Shown here in pieces: positions 8,744-18,001 of a DNA stretch of 64,000 nucleotides. The stretch lies in NCBI GenBank assembly GCA_963844395.1, contig CAWJNX010000002.1, forward strand, positions 1,178,001-1,242,000, written 5' to 3'. The notes under the pieces were generated by a model. The model did no database searches, had not been told where the DNA came from, and saw only the letters and a program-made list of their open reading frames with translations. The position numbers were made by a program, and so were the translations under genes. Every line of letters begins with the position of its first letter. Position 1 is the first letter of the stretch. This stretch comes from VRUE01 sp963844395 (GTDB lineage Bacteria; Actinomycetota; Thermoleophilia; Solirubrobacterales; 70-9).

Positions 8744-9939
8744 CCGTCGTCCCCCTCGGCCGCGGCGGCGATCAGGCGCGGGGCGGGGAGGTAGGCGTCG
8801 CCGAGACGCCCGCGCAGCTCTTCCAGGACCTGCACCGCGCGGCGCGGCCCGATCAGGCCGGTCATCTCGAGCGGGCCGAGCGGCCAGTTGAAGCCGAGTC
8901 TCATCGCGGTGTTCATGTCAGCCGGCGAGCCGACCCCTTCCTCCAGCGCAAAAGCCGCCTCGTTGGCGATCTGGGCGATCAGGCGGGGAAGGATCTCGGG
9001 GGCGGCCGGATCGATGCGGCTCAGCTCGGCCGGGTCGAGGGTCGGCGCCTGGATCCCGAGGTCCGGATCTTTTTTTCGATGCCGGCCGGCGCCGTAGTCG
9101 TAAAAACCCGAGCCGCTCTTGCGGCCGAGCCTGCCCTTGCCGACCATTCGTTCCTGGATCGGGCTCGGTCGCCAGCGCTCCGGCCGCCCGGCCTGCTCGT
9201 AGAAGGAGCGGGCGATGCTGAGGTTGACGTCGAGCCCGATCAGGTCGAGCAGCTCGAAGGGCCCCATACGGAAGCCGCCGCCGATGCGGCAGACGCGGTC
9301 GATCGTCGGCGCGTCGGCAACCTCGTCAGCGAGCATCCGCAGCGACTCCAGCGAGAAGGGCCGGGCGAGGCGGTTGGCGATGAAGCCGGGGGTGTCCCTG
9401 GCACGGATAGGCGTGCGATCCATTTCCTCCGCCACGTCCGTCGCCACGCGGAGCGCCCGGGCCGAAGAGGCATCCGTCGCCACCACCTCGACCAGCTTCA
9501 TCAGCACCGGCGGGTTGAAGAAGTGCATGCCGACGATCAGCCCCGGGCGAGGGGAATCGGCGGCAATGTCGGCTACCCGCAGCGACGACGTGTTGGTGGC
9601 GAGGACCGTCTCGGGCCCGCAGATCGCGGCCGCGTCGGCGAATATCCGCCGCTTCAGCGCCAGATCCTCGGGAGCCGCCTCGATGATCAGATCGCTGCCG
9701 GCGAGGTCGGCGAGTGCTGCCGCCGGTCGCAGGCGCCCGCTCGCGGCCTCAGCTTCTTCCGCGGTCCAGTGCTTGTCCTCGCCTTCCGCGAGGGCGTTGC
9801 CGACCATCGTCTGCGCCTCCTCGAGGACCGCCTCGTCGGGGTCGTGGATGCGGGTGGCGTAGCGCCCGAGGCAGGAGAGCAGGGCGATTCCGGTCCCCAT
9901 CGTGCCGGCACCGACGATGCCGACCTGCTCGATCGTCAC
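8740..9939 (-). CDS. 3-hydroxyacyl-CoA dehydrogenase
   Basis: 399 residues from GTG 9939, chosen because the frame upstream is antisense-like and because GTGA overlaps the enoyl-CoA hydratase stop. N-terminal Rossmann fold G-A-G-T-M-G-T-G at residues 9-16; catalytic region M-H-F-F-N-P-P; second C-terminal domain repeated, with G-F-N-W-P-L-G-P. Oxidises L-3-hydroxyacyl-CoA to 3-ketoacyl-CoA with NAD. It is a stand-alone dehydrogenase of the PaaH/FadB2 type rather than a fused multifunctional protein. Confidence 0.9.
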   Translation of the reverse strand: MTIEQVGIVGAGTMGTGIALLSCLGRYATRIHDPDEAVLEEAQTMVGNALAEGEDKHWTAEEAEAASGRLRPAAALADLAGSDLIIEAAPEDLALKRRIFADAAAICGPETVLATNTSSLRVADIAADSPRPGLIVGMHFFNPPVLMKLVEVVATDASSARALRVATDVAEEMDRTPIRARDTPGFIANRLARPFSLESLRMLADEVADAPTIDRVCRIGGGFRMGPFELLDLIGLDVNLSIARSFYEQAGRPERWRPSPIQERMVGKGRLGRKSGSGFYDYGAGRHRKKDPDLGIQAPTLDPAELSRIDPAAPEILPRLIAQIANEAAFALEEGVGSPADMNTAMRLGFNWPLGPLEMTGLIGPRRAVQVLEELRGRLGDAYLPAPRLIAAAAEGDDG

Positions 9940-10709
9940 CGGCCCGTGAACTTCGGCTCGCGCTTCTCCAGAAAGGCCCGCATCCCCTCGACCCGGTCCT
10001 CGGTCGCCATCGAGAGCTCGTACAGTCGCCGCTCGCCCTCCAGCCCGGCCGAGAGCCCGGTCTCCTCGGCGACCAGCACGGCCTGCTTCGCGAGACGCGC
10101 GGCAATCGGCGGCCGCTCGGCGACGGTGCGGGCGAGCTCGAGCGCCTCCTGCAGCCACGCACCCTTCTTCACGACCTTGTTGACGAGCCCCATCTCGAGC
10201 GCCATCTCGGCGTCGAAGCGGCGCCCGGTGAGCACGTACTCCATCGCCCGCTGCTTGCCCAATACCCGTGCCAGTCGTTGAGTGCCGCCACCGCCGGGGA
10301 CGATCCCCAGGGTGATCTCCGGCTGGCCGAAGCGGGCGGTGTCGGAAGCGACGATCATGTCGCAGGCCAACGCCAGCTCGCAACCGCCGCCGAGCGCGAA
10401 GCCGGAGACGGCGGCGATCAGGGGCGTCTTGATCGCTGCGACCCGTCGCCAGAAGGCGGCGGCGGGATGGCGGAGCGCCTCGGGGAAGCTGCGCTCGCTC
10501 ATCGCCTTGATGTCGGCGCCGGCGGCGAAAACCTCGTCGGAGCCGGCGATCACGATGCAGCGCACCGCGGGGTCGGGGTCGAGCCGCTCCAGCTCGGAGG
10601 CGATCCGTTCCATCATCTCCGGCGAGAGGGCGTTGCGGGCCTCGGGCCGGTTGAGGCGCAGCAGGGCGACGCCGTGCTCGTCGAGGGCGGTCTCGACCAG
10701 CTCGGCCAC
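9936..10709 (-). CDS. Enoyl-CoA hydratase/isomerase family protein
   Basis: 257 residues, GTG 10709. Crotonase-fold signatures: A-A-G-A-D-I-K (oxyanion hole), G-F-A-L-G-G-G-C-E-L, and L-G-I-V-P-G-G-G-G-T-Q-R-L. Hydrates 2-trans-enoyl-CoA in beta-oxidation. It lies 4 bp from the acyl-CoA dehydrogenase stop and overlaps the hydroxyacyl-CoA dehydrogenase start, giving the enzyme order dehydrogenase, hydratase, dehydrogenase along the transcript. Confidence 0.9.
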   Translation of the reverse strand: MAELVETALDEHGVALLRLNRPEARNALSPEMMERIASELERLDPDPAVRCIVIAGSDEVFAAGADIKAMSERSFPEALRHPAAAFWRRVAAIKTPLIAAVSGFALGGGCELALACDMIVASDTARFGQPEITLGIVPGGGGTQRLARVLGKQRAMEYVLTGRRFDAEMALEMGLVNKVVKKGAWLQEALELARTVAERPPIAARLAKQAVLVAEETGLSAGLEGERRLYELSMATEDRVEGMRAFLEKREPKFTGR

Positions 10710-10712
10710 CGT

Positions 10713-11882
10713 TCAGGACTCCTCGAAAGGCAGCATTGCGTTGATTCCCGTTGCCGCCCGGCCAATGATCAGCTTTTGGATCTGCGACGTCCCCTCGTAG
10801 AGGGTGGTGACGCGGGCGTCGCGCAGGTAGCGCTCGACCGGGTAGTCGTCGACGTAGCCGGCGCCGCCGTGAACCTGGATCGCCAGGTTCGCGCACTCGA
10901 CCGCCGACTCGGTCGCATACAGCTTCGCCACCGAGGTCTCCATCGTGTTCGGCTTGCCTTCGTCCTTCAGCGCGCCCGCCCGGTAGACGAGCATCCGCGA
11001 GGCGTCGCGCTTGAGGATCATGTCGGCGATCATCTCCTGGACCAACTGAAAGCGGGCCAGCGGCACGCCGAACTGCTTGCGCTCCTTGGCGTAGGCGACC
11101 GAGGCGTCGACGCAGCCATCGCAGATCCCGACGCAGCCGGCGGCGACGCTGTAGCGGCCGTTGTCGAGGGCGCTCATCGCGACCTTGAAGCCGTCGCCGA
11201 TCTCGCCCAGCATGGCGTCATCGCCGACCTCGACCCCGTCGAGCGAGAGCTCGGCGGTGTCGGAGGAGCGCAGTCCGAGCTTGCCATGGATCTCCTGGGT
11301 GGTGAAGCCATCGCTCGACGGCGGCACCAGGAAGCAGGCCAGGCCGCGGTGCTTCAGCGAGGGGTCGGTCTGGGCGAAAATCAGGGCGACCTCGGAGACG
11401 TTGCCGAGCGAGATCCACATCTTCTGGCCGCTGATCGACCAGCCCGAGTCGGTCTTGGTCGCCCGGGTGCGCAGGTTCGCCGCGTCGGAGCCGGTGTCGG
11501 GCTCGGTCAGGCCGAAGCAGCCGAGCGCCTCGCCCGAGCAGAGTCGCGGCAGCCACTGCTGCTTCTGCTCCTCGGTCCCCCAGCGCTCGATCGAGCCGGC
11601 GACCAGCGAGGTCTGGACCGAGACGACGGTGCGGGCGGAGGAGTCGGCGCGTCCGACCTGCTCGACGATCAGGCCGTAGCCGATGTAGTCGAGACCGCGG
11701 CCGCCGTATTCCTCGGCGACGGGGGCGCCCAGGTAGCCGACCTCGCCGAGCTTGCTGGCCAGCTCGCGGTCGAAGCGCGCGGCGCGATCGTTGTCGCGGA
11801 CCCGCGGCACGATCTCGCGGTCGGCGAACTCGCGCGCCGCCTCGGAGATCAGGCGCTGCTCGTCGCTCAGCTGGAAATCCAT
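10713..11882 (-). CDS. Acyl-CoA dehydrogenase
   Basis: 389 residues, ATG 11882. FAD-dependent fold with C-F-G-L-T-E-P-D-x-G-S-D, W-I-S-L-G, and the C-terminal I-Q-V-H-G-G-A-G-Y and L-Y-E-G-T-S-Q-I-Q; the Glu in the latter is the usual glutaryl/isovaleryl-type position or the catalytic base region, so chain-length preference cannot be read. Catalyses the first step of beta-oxidation and passes electrons to ETF. First of four tightly spaced downstream genes (28 bp after the aminotransferase). Confidence 0.92.
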   Translation of the reverse strand: MDFQLSDEQRLISEAAREFADREIVPRVRDNDRAARFDRELASKLGEVGYLGAPVAEEYGGRGLDYIGYGLIVEQVGRADSSARTVVSVQTSLVAGSIERWGTEEQKQQWLPRLCSGEALGCFGLTEPDTGSDAANLRTRATKTDSGWSISGQKMWISLGNVSEVALIFAQTDPSLKHRGLACFLVPPSSDGFTTQEIHGKLGLRSSDTAELSLDGVEVGDDAMLGEIGDGFKVAMSALDNGRYSVAAGCVGICDGCVDASVAYAKERKQFGVPLARFQLVQEMIADMILKRDASRMLVYRAGALKDEGKPNTMETSVAKLYATESAVECANLAIQVHGGAGYVDDYPVERYLRDARVTTLYEGTSQIQKLIIGRAATGINAMLPFEES

Positions 11883-11909
11883 CTCATCCCCGCTTTCTCG
11901 ATCGTCCGG

Positions 11910-12701
11910 TCAAAGCTCGCGCCCCAGAGTCGCCGCGAACGCCTCCTGCGCCTCGCGGGTGCGCGGGCCGGGCGCCTCGGGCAGGTCGTTGCCGTCGATC
12001 GCGGCGACGGGCTGGATCTCGCGCGTGGTCGAGGCGAGGAACGCCTCCTGGGCGGCGCGCAGGTCGGCGACCGGCCAGGCGCCCTCCTCGACCTCCAGCG
12101 CCTTGACCAGACGGTCACGAGTGATCGATTCGAGCAAGCCGTTGTCCAGCGCGGGCGTCCGCAGCGCGCCCTGCGGCGAGACCCAGAAGATCGCCGAGGT
12201 CGGCGGCTCCAGCACGGTGCCGTCGGGCTGCACGAGGACTGCCTCGTTGGCGCCCTGCGCTTCGGCCAACCGCGTCGCCTGCATGTTGGCGGCGTAGGAG
12301 AGCGACTTGACGCCGTTGAGGATGACGGTGGGGGAGTAGGTGACGGTGGCGAGGCGCAGCGACTCGCCGTGGGCCGGCAGCGGCTCGGTGGCGGCGATGC
12401 GGCGGCCGCCGCGGGTGACGATCAGGCGCAGTTGCCCCTCGGCTTCTCCCACCTCGCCGAGCAGGGCATCGATCTCGCGCTCCAGCGCCGCGCGATCGAA
12501 CTCGAGCTGGATCGTGGCAGCGGAGCGCTCGAGCCGGTCGAGGTGGTCGCCGAGCGCAAACGGCAGCCCGCCGTAGAGGCGGATCACCTCAAAGGCGCCG
12601 TCGCCGCGATAGAGGCCGTCGTCACGCAGCGGGACTGTCGCCTCCGCGGTCGGCGAGATCCTCCCGTCGACGCTGGCGAGCTCTGCGATTTGCGCCGTCA
12701 T
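11910..12701 (-). CDS. Class IV PLP-dependent aminotransferase (4-amino-4-deoxychorismate lyase or BCAT/D-amino-acid transaminase type)
   Basis: 263 residues, ATG 12701. Fold-type IV features: G-L-Y-R-G-D-G-A-F-E near residues 29-38, the Schiff-base Lys in G-V-K-S-L-S-Y, N-E-A-V-L-V-Q-P-D-G-T-V-L-E and I-T-R-D-R-L. The sequence alone does not separate aminodeoxychorismate lyase from branched-chain or D-amino-acid transaminases; the length and S-L-S-Y-A-A-N motif lean to the first two. It sits 27 bp from the thiolase within a beta-oxidation operon, an unexpected partner. Confidence 0.8.
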   Translation of the reverse strand: MTAQIAELASVDGRISPTAEATVPLRDDGLYRGDGAFEVIRLYGGLPFALGDHLDRLERSAATIQLEFDRAALEREIDALLGEVGEAEGQLRLIVTRGGRRIAATEPLPAHGESLRLATVTYSPTVILNGVKSLSYAANMQATRLAEAQGANEAVLVQPDGTVLEPPTSAIFWVSPQGALRTPALDNGLLESITRDRLVKALEVEEGAWPVADLRAAQEAFLASTTREIQPVAAIDGNDLPEAPGPRTREAQEAFAATLGREL

Positions 12702-12728
12702 CGATGGGCGAGGCTACCTGCGATCCGC

Positions 12729-13928
<1,200 letters not shown>

Positions 13929-13956
13929 GGCAGGGGATTTAAGCGACATCGAGCCG

Positions 13957-14002
13957 CGCATCCGACATTGACTCCCCTCTGGGGTGGTCGATGTCGGATG
14001 CG
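13957..14002. repeat. Palindromic hairpin repeat, family copy 1
   Basis: Left arm CGCATCCGACAT(T)GAC + CCCC (13957-13977) and right arm GGGG + GTC(G)ATGTCGGATGCG (13981-14002) pair almost fully around a 3-nt centre. It lies between the divergent thiolase and small membrane-protein genes. A closely similar hairpin occurs at 59496-59525, so this is a dispersed repeat rather than a gene-specific terminator. Confidence 0.6.
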
Positions 14003-14025
14003 GGTGCCGCGCGTATCCTGGGGTC

Positions 14026-14313
14026 ATGGACCTGGTCCTGATGACGCTCGCCGTGCTCGGCGTCTTCGTCGGCATTCTTCTGCTGGTCGGCCACTACTCG
14101 CAGGTCAGCAGCGTCGAGCTGGTCAACTGGAAGCCGACTCGCTCGCCCGAAGTCGAGGTGCAGAACGAGATCGACGATGTACGGCAGATGCTGGAGGCGC
14201 AGAACGAGATGCGCCGCCGGCGCGGAGCACCGGAGATCGACGAGGCGGCGCTGCGGGCTGAGGTAGAAGCCGAGGAGCTGGAGCGGCTGCGCCGCAATCC
14301 CTCCGAGGCCTGA
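14026..14313 (+). CDS. Small single-pass membrane protein with charged tail
   Basis: 95 residues, ATG 14026. One N-terminal hydrophobic helix (residues 2-22), then a charged, probably helical tail rich in Glu/Arg (Q-N-E-I-D-D-V-R-Q-M-L-E-A-Q-N-E-M-R-R-R-R-G). I do not recognise a named family. Followed 10 bp later by a Rossmann-like protein on the same strand, so the two may be co-transcribed. Confidence 0.7.
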   Translation: MDLVLMTLAVLGVFVGILLLVGHYSQVSSVELVNWKPTRSPEVEVQNEIDDVRQMLEAQNEMRRRRGAPEIDEAALRAEVEAEELERLRRNPSEA

Positions 14314-14323
14314 ACGGCGCAGC

Positions 14324-14779
14324 GTGGCACGGGCACTGATCGTCGGTTGCGGCTGCCGCGGGCGCACGCTCGGCGGCGAGCTTCTGGAGGCGGGCTGGGC
14401 AGTGCGGGGGACGAGCCGTCGAGAGGAGGGACTCGAGGCGATCGCCGCGGCGGGGATCGAGCCGGCGCGGGCGGATCCGGCTCGGCCCGGAACGGTTCTC
14501 GACCTGGTCGCCGACGTTACGGCGCTTGTCTGGCTGCTCGGCTCGGCGCAGGGGAGTGACGACGAACTGGCCGCGATTCACGGGTCGAGTCTCCAGCGGG
14601 TTCTGGAGCGGTTGGTCGAAACCCCGGTCAGGCGTTTCGCCTACGAGGCGGGCGGCCCCGTCCGGCAAACCCTCCTCGAGCAGGGTGAGGCGATCGCGCG
14701 CGAGGCGGAGAAGCGCTGGCGAATCCCAGTCGCAGCGCCAAAAAAAGTCCGGCTTACGGATATAGCTAAGCTCGGATAG
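14324..14779 (+). CDS. Rossmann-fold NAD(P)-binding-like protein
   Basis: 151 residues, GTG 14324. Begins with A-L-I-V-G-C-G-C-R-G-R-T-L-G, a nucleotide-binding glycine turn typical of NAD-dependent epimerase/SDR relatives, then a region on W-L-L-G-S-A and R-F-A-Y-E. It is shorter than a catalytic SDR (no Y-x3-K pair seen), so it may be an NAD-binding regulator or a reduced enzyme. Function unknown. Confidence 0.65.
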   Translation: MARALIVGCGCRGRTLGGELLEAGWAVRGTSRREEGLEAIAAAGIEPARADPARPGTVLDLVADVTALVWLLGSAQGSDDELAAIHGSSLQRVLERLVETPVRRFAYEAGGPVRQTLLEQGEAIAREAEKRWRIPVAAPKKVRLTDIAKLG

Positions 14780-14824
14780 GAATTAAGGCAAAGCACCGAA
14801 GGCAAGTTCGAGAGGAGCAGTTCG

Positions 14825-15490
14825 ATGACGCTGCAAATTGGTGACGTAGCTCCCGATTTCGAGGCCGAGACGACCGAGGGCCGGATCAAGTTCCACGACT
14901 GGATCGGCGATTCCTGGGCGGTGCTGTTCTCGCACCCGAAAGACTTCACCCCGGTCTGCACGACCGAGCTCGGCTACATGGCGAGCATCGAGCCCGAGTT
15001 CGCCAAGCGCAACGTGAAGATCATCGGCCTCTCGGTCGACCCGCTCGACAAGCACGAGGACTGGGCTAAGGACATCGAGGAGACCCAGGGCGCAGCGCCG
15101 AACTACCCGATCATCAGCGACGCGGACTTCAACGTCTCCAAGCTCTACGGCATGTTGGGGGCTGACGTCGCCGGCGAGGCCGCAGACCGCACGCCGGTCG
15201 ACAACCAGACCGTCCGCAACGTCTTCGTCGTCGGCCCCGACAAGAAAATCAAACTCATTCTCGTCTATCCGATGACGACTGGGCGAAACTTCGACGAGGT
15301 CCTGCGAGTGATCGACTCGCTTCAGCTCACCGCCCAGCACAAAGTCGCGACTCCGGCGCAGTGGCAGCAGGGCGACGACGTGATCATCGCCGGCTCTGTC
15401 TCCAACGACGAAGCGAAAGAGACCTACCCCGAGGGCTGGGAGGAGCCGCGCCCCTACATCCGCATAGTCCCCCAGCCGGAAAAGGTTTGA
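14825..15490 (+). CDS. 1-Cys peroxiredoxin (Prx6-type AhpC/TSA)
   Basis: 221 residues, ATG 14825 with GAGAGGAG upstream. Peroxidatic C45 in H-P-K-D-F-T-P-V-C-T-T-E; no second cysteine is present, and the extended C-terminal domain (from about residue 160, with T-P-A-Q-W-Q-Q-G-D-D-V) is that of the Prx6 group. Reduces hydrogen and organic peroxides. The thiol donor cannot be told from the sequence. The 3' end forms one arm of an inverted repeat shared with the convergent Nudix gene. Confidence 0.93.
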   Translation: MTLQIGDVAPDFEAETTEGRIKFHDWIGDSWAVLFSHPKDFTPVCTTELGYMASIEPEFAKRNVKIIGLSVDPLDKHEDWAKDIEETQGAAPNYPIISDADFNVSKLYGMLGADVAGEAADRTPVDNQTVRNVFVVGPDKKIKLILVYPMTTGRNFDEVLRVIDSLQLTAQHKVATPAQWQQGDDVIIAGSVSNDEAKETYPEGWEEPRPYIRIVPQPEKV

Positions 15491-15590
15491 GACGCCGTAA
15501 CCGGCGCCTGGCGGCGTCCTCAGTCGCTCGCGTGCAGAGCACGCCACGCTCCCTGCGTCCTTGCCAGTCTTGGTTACGCCGCCTCAAACC
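15484..15590. repeat. Inverted repeat spanning both stop codons of convergent genes
   Basis: Arms 15484-15502 and 15572-15590 match in 17 of 19 positions as an inverted pair. Each arm contains the stop codon of one gene (peroxiredoxin TGA at 15488; Nudix TAA at 15576). The 69-nt interval has no coding signal and includes GGCGCCTGGCGGCG, similar to the core of the hairpin at 16094. Possible bidirectional terminator or the trace of an inverted duplication. Confidence 0.5.
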
Positions 15591-16080
15591 GAGCTAACAG
15601 ATCACCCAAAATGCGCGCGGTGGCGCCCCAGATCATGTGCCCTTCCACCTCGTAGGTGGGGGTGTGGATCGGGATGCCGCGGCGGACCAGGCGGCGCATC
15701 TCGTAGCCGTCGCGCAGCACGTCCATGGAGAAGGTGAGGACGGTCTCGACCTCGGTCGGGTTGGGCTGAAGGTTCAGATCGCCGGGGTGGGGGATGCGGC
15801 CGACGAAGGGGTGGATGCGGTACCCCGTAACGAAGGTCCCGGTGGTCGGCAGCTGTTCGCCGATCTCGACTACCGCCGGGTCGAGTCCGATCTCCTCGTG
15901 GGCCTCGCGCAGCGCGGTCGCCGCCAAGTCAGCGTCGGCATCGTCGTGCCGGCCACCGGGGAATGAGATCTCACCGGCGTGGCTGCGCAGGTCGGCGCGC
16001 CGCTCGGTGAAGACGAGGCCGGGATCGTCGGGCATGCCGTAAAGGGGCAATAGGACCGCGGCGTCGACGGAAGGATTCAT
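15574..16080 (-). CDS. Nudix hydrolase, CoA pyrophosphatase type
   Basis: 168 residues, ATG 16080. The segment E-I-S-F-P-G-G-R and the Nudix box A-L-R-E-A-H-E-E-I-G-L (about residues 37-66) match the NudL/YeaB group, which splits coenzyme A and acyl-CoAs into phosphopantetheine and 3',5'-ADP. The conserved Glu before the RE core is Asp in this protein, as in other members of the group. Placed near fatty-acid genes, which suits a CoA-pool role. Confidence 0.85.
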   Translation of the reverse strand: MNPSVDAAVLLPLYGMPDDPGLVFTERRADLRSHAGEISFPGGRHDDADADLAATALREAHEEIGLDPAVVEIGEQLPTTGTFVTGYRIHPFVGRIPHPGDLNLQPNPTEVETVLTFSMDVLRDGYEMRRLVRRGIPIHTPTYEVEGHMIWGATARILGDLLARFEAA

Positions 16081-16093
16081 GCGCTCATTAGGG

Positions 16094-16136
16094 GCCTGGC
16101 GCCTTTGTCAGACATATTGCGACAAAGTCGCCAGGC
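16094..16136. repeat. Strong hairpin, REP-like
   Basis: Arms GCCTGGCGCCTTTGTC (16094-16109) and GACAAAGTCGCCAGGC (16121-16136) pair with a single mismatch, loop AGACATATTGC. It lies between the SDR stop (16140) and the Nudix start (16080), both on the minus strand. No T-tract follows, so either a structured spacer/terminator or a dispersed palindromic element. Confidence 0.55.
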
Positions 16137-16139
16137 GCC

Positions 16140-16952
16140 TCAGATGATCACCTGGACGGTGCCGCCATCCACCGACCAGGCGGCGCCGCTGACGTAGGAG
16201 GCACGCTCGGAGCAGAGGAAGACGATCGCGGCGGCGATCTCGCCGATCTCGGCAAGCCGCCCGATCGGGCGCTTCGAGCCGGCGGTCGCCAGCGCCTCCT
16301 CGCGGCTCTCCGCGCCCGCCATCTCCTTCGACTGGTCGAGCAGGCCGTCGGGCTCCATCCACAGCTCGCCTTCGACCGGCCCTGGACAGATCGCGTTGAC
16401 AAGCACGCCCTGCTTCGCGTAGCGGTCGGCGAAGAGGCGCGAGAGCGATAACTCGGCCGCCTTCGCCACCGAATACTCCGGCATCGCCGCCGAGGGGCGC
16501 TTGCCGGCGGTCGAGCAGACGTTGACGATCCGACCCCAGCCGCGCTCGGCCATCGGTGGCGCCGCGGCGCGCATCGCCCGCAGCGGCGCCATCACGTTCA
16601 GCTCGTACTGGGCGCGCCAGTCCTCGTCGGGAACCTCGTCGAGATCGCGCCACTGGGCGGTCCCGGCGTTGTTGACGAGGATGTCGAGGGAGCCGAAGCG
16701 CTCCAGGGCGGCCACCAGCATGCGCTTCCCGGCGTCGTCGTCGGTGACGTCGAGGCGCAGCGCCTCGGCCTGGCCGCCCGCCTCGGCTCCGGCAGCAACC
16801 GCTTCCTCAGCGGCGGCGGCGAGCCGCTCCTCGTTGCGCGCCACGAGCAGCACGTTCGTGCCCTCGGCGCAGAGGAGCCGCGCGGTCTCGCGACCGATCC
16901 CGCGACTGGCGCCGGTCACGACGCAGGCCCGGCCTTTCAATCCAAGGTCCAT
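16140..16952 (-). CDS. Short-chain dehydrogenase/reductase
   Basis: 270 residues, ATG 16952. Classical SDR: T-G-A-S-R-G-I-G at about residues 13-20, N-N-A-G at 94-97, Ser plus Y-S-V-A-K catalytic set and a C-terminal V-D-G-G-T. Similar in shape to 3-oxoacyl-ACP reductases, substrate unknown. The start is embedded in a tandem duplication: a second copy 32 bp upstream (ATG 16984) encodes M-D-L-G-L-K-G-R-T-C and then stops in a TGATG overlap with this ATG. Confidence 0.88.
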   Translation of the reverse strand: MDLGLKGRACVVTGASRGIGRETARLLCAEGTNVLLVARNEERLAAAAEEAVAAGAEAGGQAEALRLDVTDDDAGKRMLVAALERFGSLDILVNNAGTAQWRDLDEVPDEDWRAQYELNVMAPLRAMRAAAPPMAERGWGRIVNVCSTAGKRPSAAMPEYSVAKAAELSLSRLFADRYAKQGVLVNAICPGPVEGELWMEPDGLLDQSKEMAGAESREEALATAGSKRPIGRLAEIGEIAAAIVFLCSERASYVSGAAWSVDGGTVQVII

Positions 16953-16987
16953 CAGCAGGTACGGCCTTTCAGCCCGAGGTCCATCAG
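16931..16987. repeat. 32-bp tandem duplication of a translation start
   Basis: Copies 16931-16955 and 16963-16987 are identical at 22 of 25 positions, period 32 bp. On the minus strand each gives TGATGGACCT(C/T)GG and so each recreates a stop-start TGATG junction: OsmC stop with the first ATG (16984), then the 10-codon mini-ORF's stop with the true SDR start (16952). Confidence 0.7.
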
Positions 16988-17382
16988 AGGGTCTCGATCC
17001 GGTGGGTCAGCTCGACCGCCATCCCGCCTGATAGCACCTTCTGAACCGGGCACTTGCGGGCGACGGCAAGCAGGCGCTCCCGTTGCTCCTCGTCGATCCG
17101 ATCCGGGAGCCGAATCGTCGCGGCGAAGGAGGTCGGCACGAAGCCGTCGTACTCGACCTCGACCTCCGTCTCGACCGCGCCGACGTCCCAGTCCTTGCGC
17201 TCTGCATACATCTCGATCGTGATCGCGATGCAGCTCGCCAAGGCGGCTGCGAGGAGGCGGGTCGGCGAAGGTCCGGCATTCGTGCCGCCGGCCGCGACCG
17301 GCTCGTCCACCAGAACACTGTGGTCGCCCGCGATCTCGACGTCGTGGGCGAAGCCCTCGCGGCGGCGGGCGACGACTTTCAT
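16984..17382 (-). CDS. OsmC/Ohr family protein
   Basis: 132 residues, ATG 17382. Family features: G-P-S-P-T-R-L-L-A-A-A-L-A-S-C and the second Cys in A-R-K-C-P-V-Q-K-V-L, the pair that reduces organic hydroperoxides in this fold. Part of a minus-strand run with the cobalamin adenosyltransferase upstream (6 bp) and the SDR downstream (stop overlaps the duplicated start). The C-P-V-x-K form is that of the YhfA/OsmC branch. Confidence 0.87.
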   Translation of the reverse strand: MKVVARRREGFAHDVEIAGDHSVLVDEPVAAGGTNAGPSPTRLLAAALASCIAITIEMYAERKDWDVGAVETEVEVEYDGFVPTSFAATIRLPDRIDEEQRERLLAVARKCPVQKVLSGGMAVELTHRIETL

Positions 17383-17388
17383 CGTGCC

Positions 17389-17955
17389 CTAGCTCCGCCG
17401 TCTACCCTCGAACAGAACCGGATCCTCGACGTCGGCGTAGCGGGCCATCGCGTAAGCGAGGTCCGAGGCGCGGTTGAGGAAGTGGATCACCGTCTCGGCG
17501 ATCAGCTCATCGTCTTCTTTGAGGGCCGTGACGTGGCGCTCGGCGCGGCGGACGACCGTGCGCGCGACGTCGAGCTGCGCGGAGAGCTGATTGCCGCCAG
17601 GGATGACGAACTGCGGAGGCAGCTCGACCTGCGACACGTAGTGGTCGATTCGCTCCTCGAGCGTCGCCACCATCTCATCCGTCGTGCGGCTGACCCCGTC
17701 CTCCAGGCGCTCCGCCGCCTCCGGCGCGGTCGCCAGCTCGGCGCCGGCGATGAAGATGTCGTCCTGGAGGCGAAGGATGTCGGCGGCCAGATCGGTGTGC
17801 TCGCTTCCGCAGAGGGCTCGCGCCACGCCGAGGACCGAGCAGGCCTCGTCGAGCGTGCCATAGGCCTCGGTGCGGCCGTGGTGCTTGGGGACGCGGCCGC
17901 CGTACCAGAGCGAAGTGGTGCCGTCGTCGCCCTTCTTAGTGTAGATCTTCACCAC
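17389..17955 (-). CDS. Cob(I)yrinic acid a,c-diamide / cob(I)alamin adenosyltransferase, PduO/MMAB type
   Basis: 188 residues, start GTG 17955. N-terminal Y-T-K-K-G-D-D-G-T-T-S-L ATP-binding strand, G-T-L-D-E-A, and C-terminal N-R-A-S-D-L-A-Y-A-M-A-R helix match the PduO-type ATP:cob(I)alamin adenosyltransferases. It makes adenosylcobalamin, the cofactor of methylmalonyl-CoA mutase, which would link to odd-chain fatty-acid use. A CGCGCCC/GGGCGCG hairpin at 17955-17974 overlaps the start region. Confidence 0.9.
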   Translation of the reverse strand: MVKIYTKKGDDGTTSLWYGGRVPKHHGRTEAYGTLDEACSVLGVARALCGSEHTDLAADILRLQDDIFIAGAELATAPEAAERLEDGVSRTTDEMVATLEERIDHYVSQVELPPQFVIPGGNQLSAQLDVARTVVRRAERHVTALKEDDELIAETVIHFLNRASDLAYAMARYADVEDPVLFEGRRRS

Positions 17956-18001
17956 GCGCCCATCCTAGGGCGCGGGCCTGTCAGTTAGAACAGGGCGGCC
18001 G

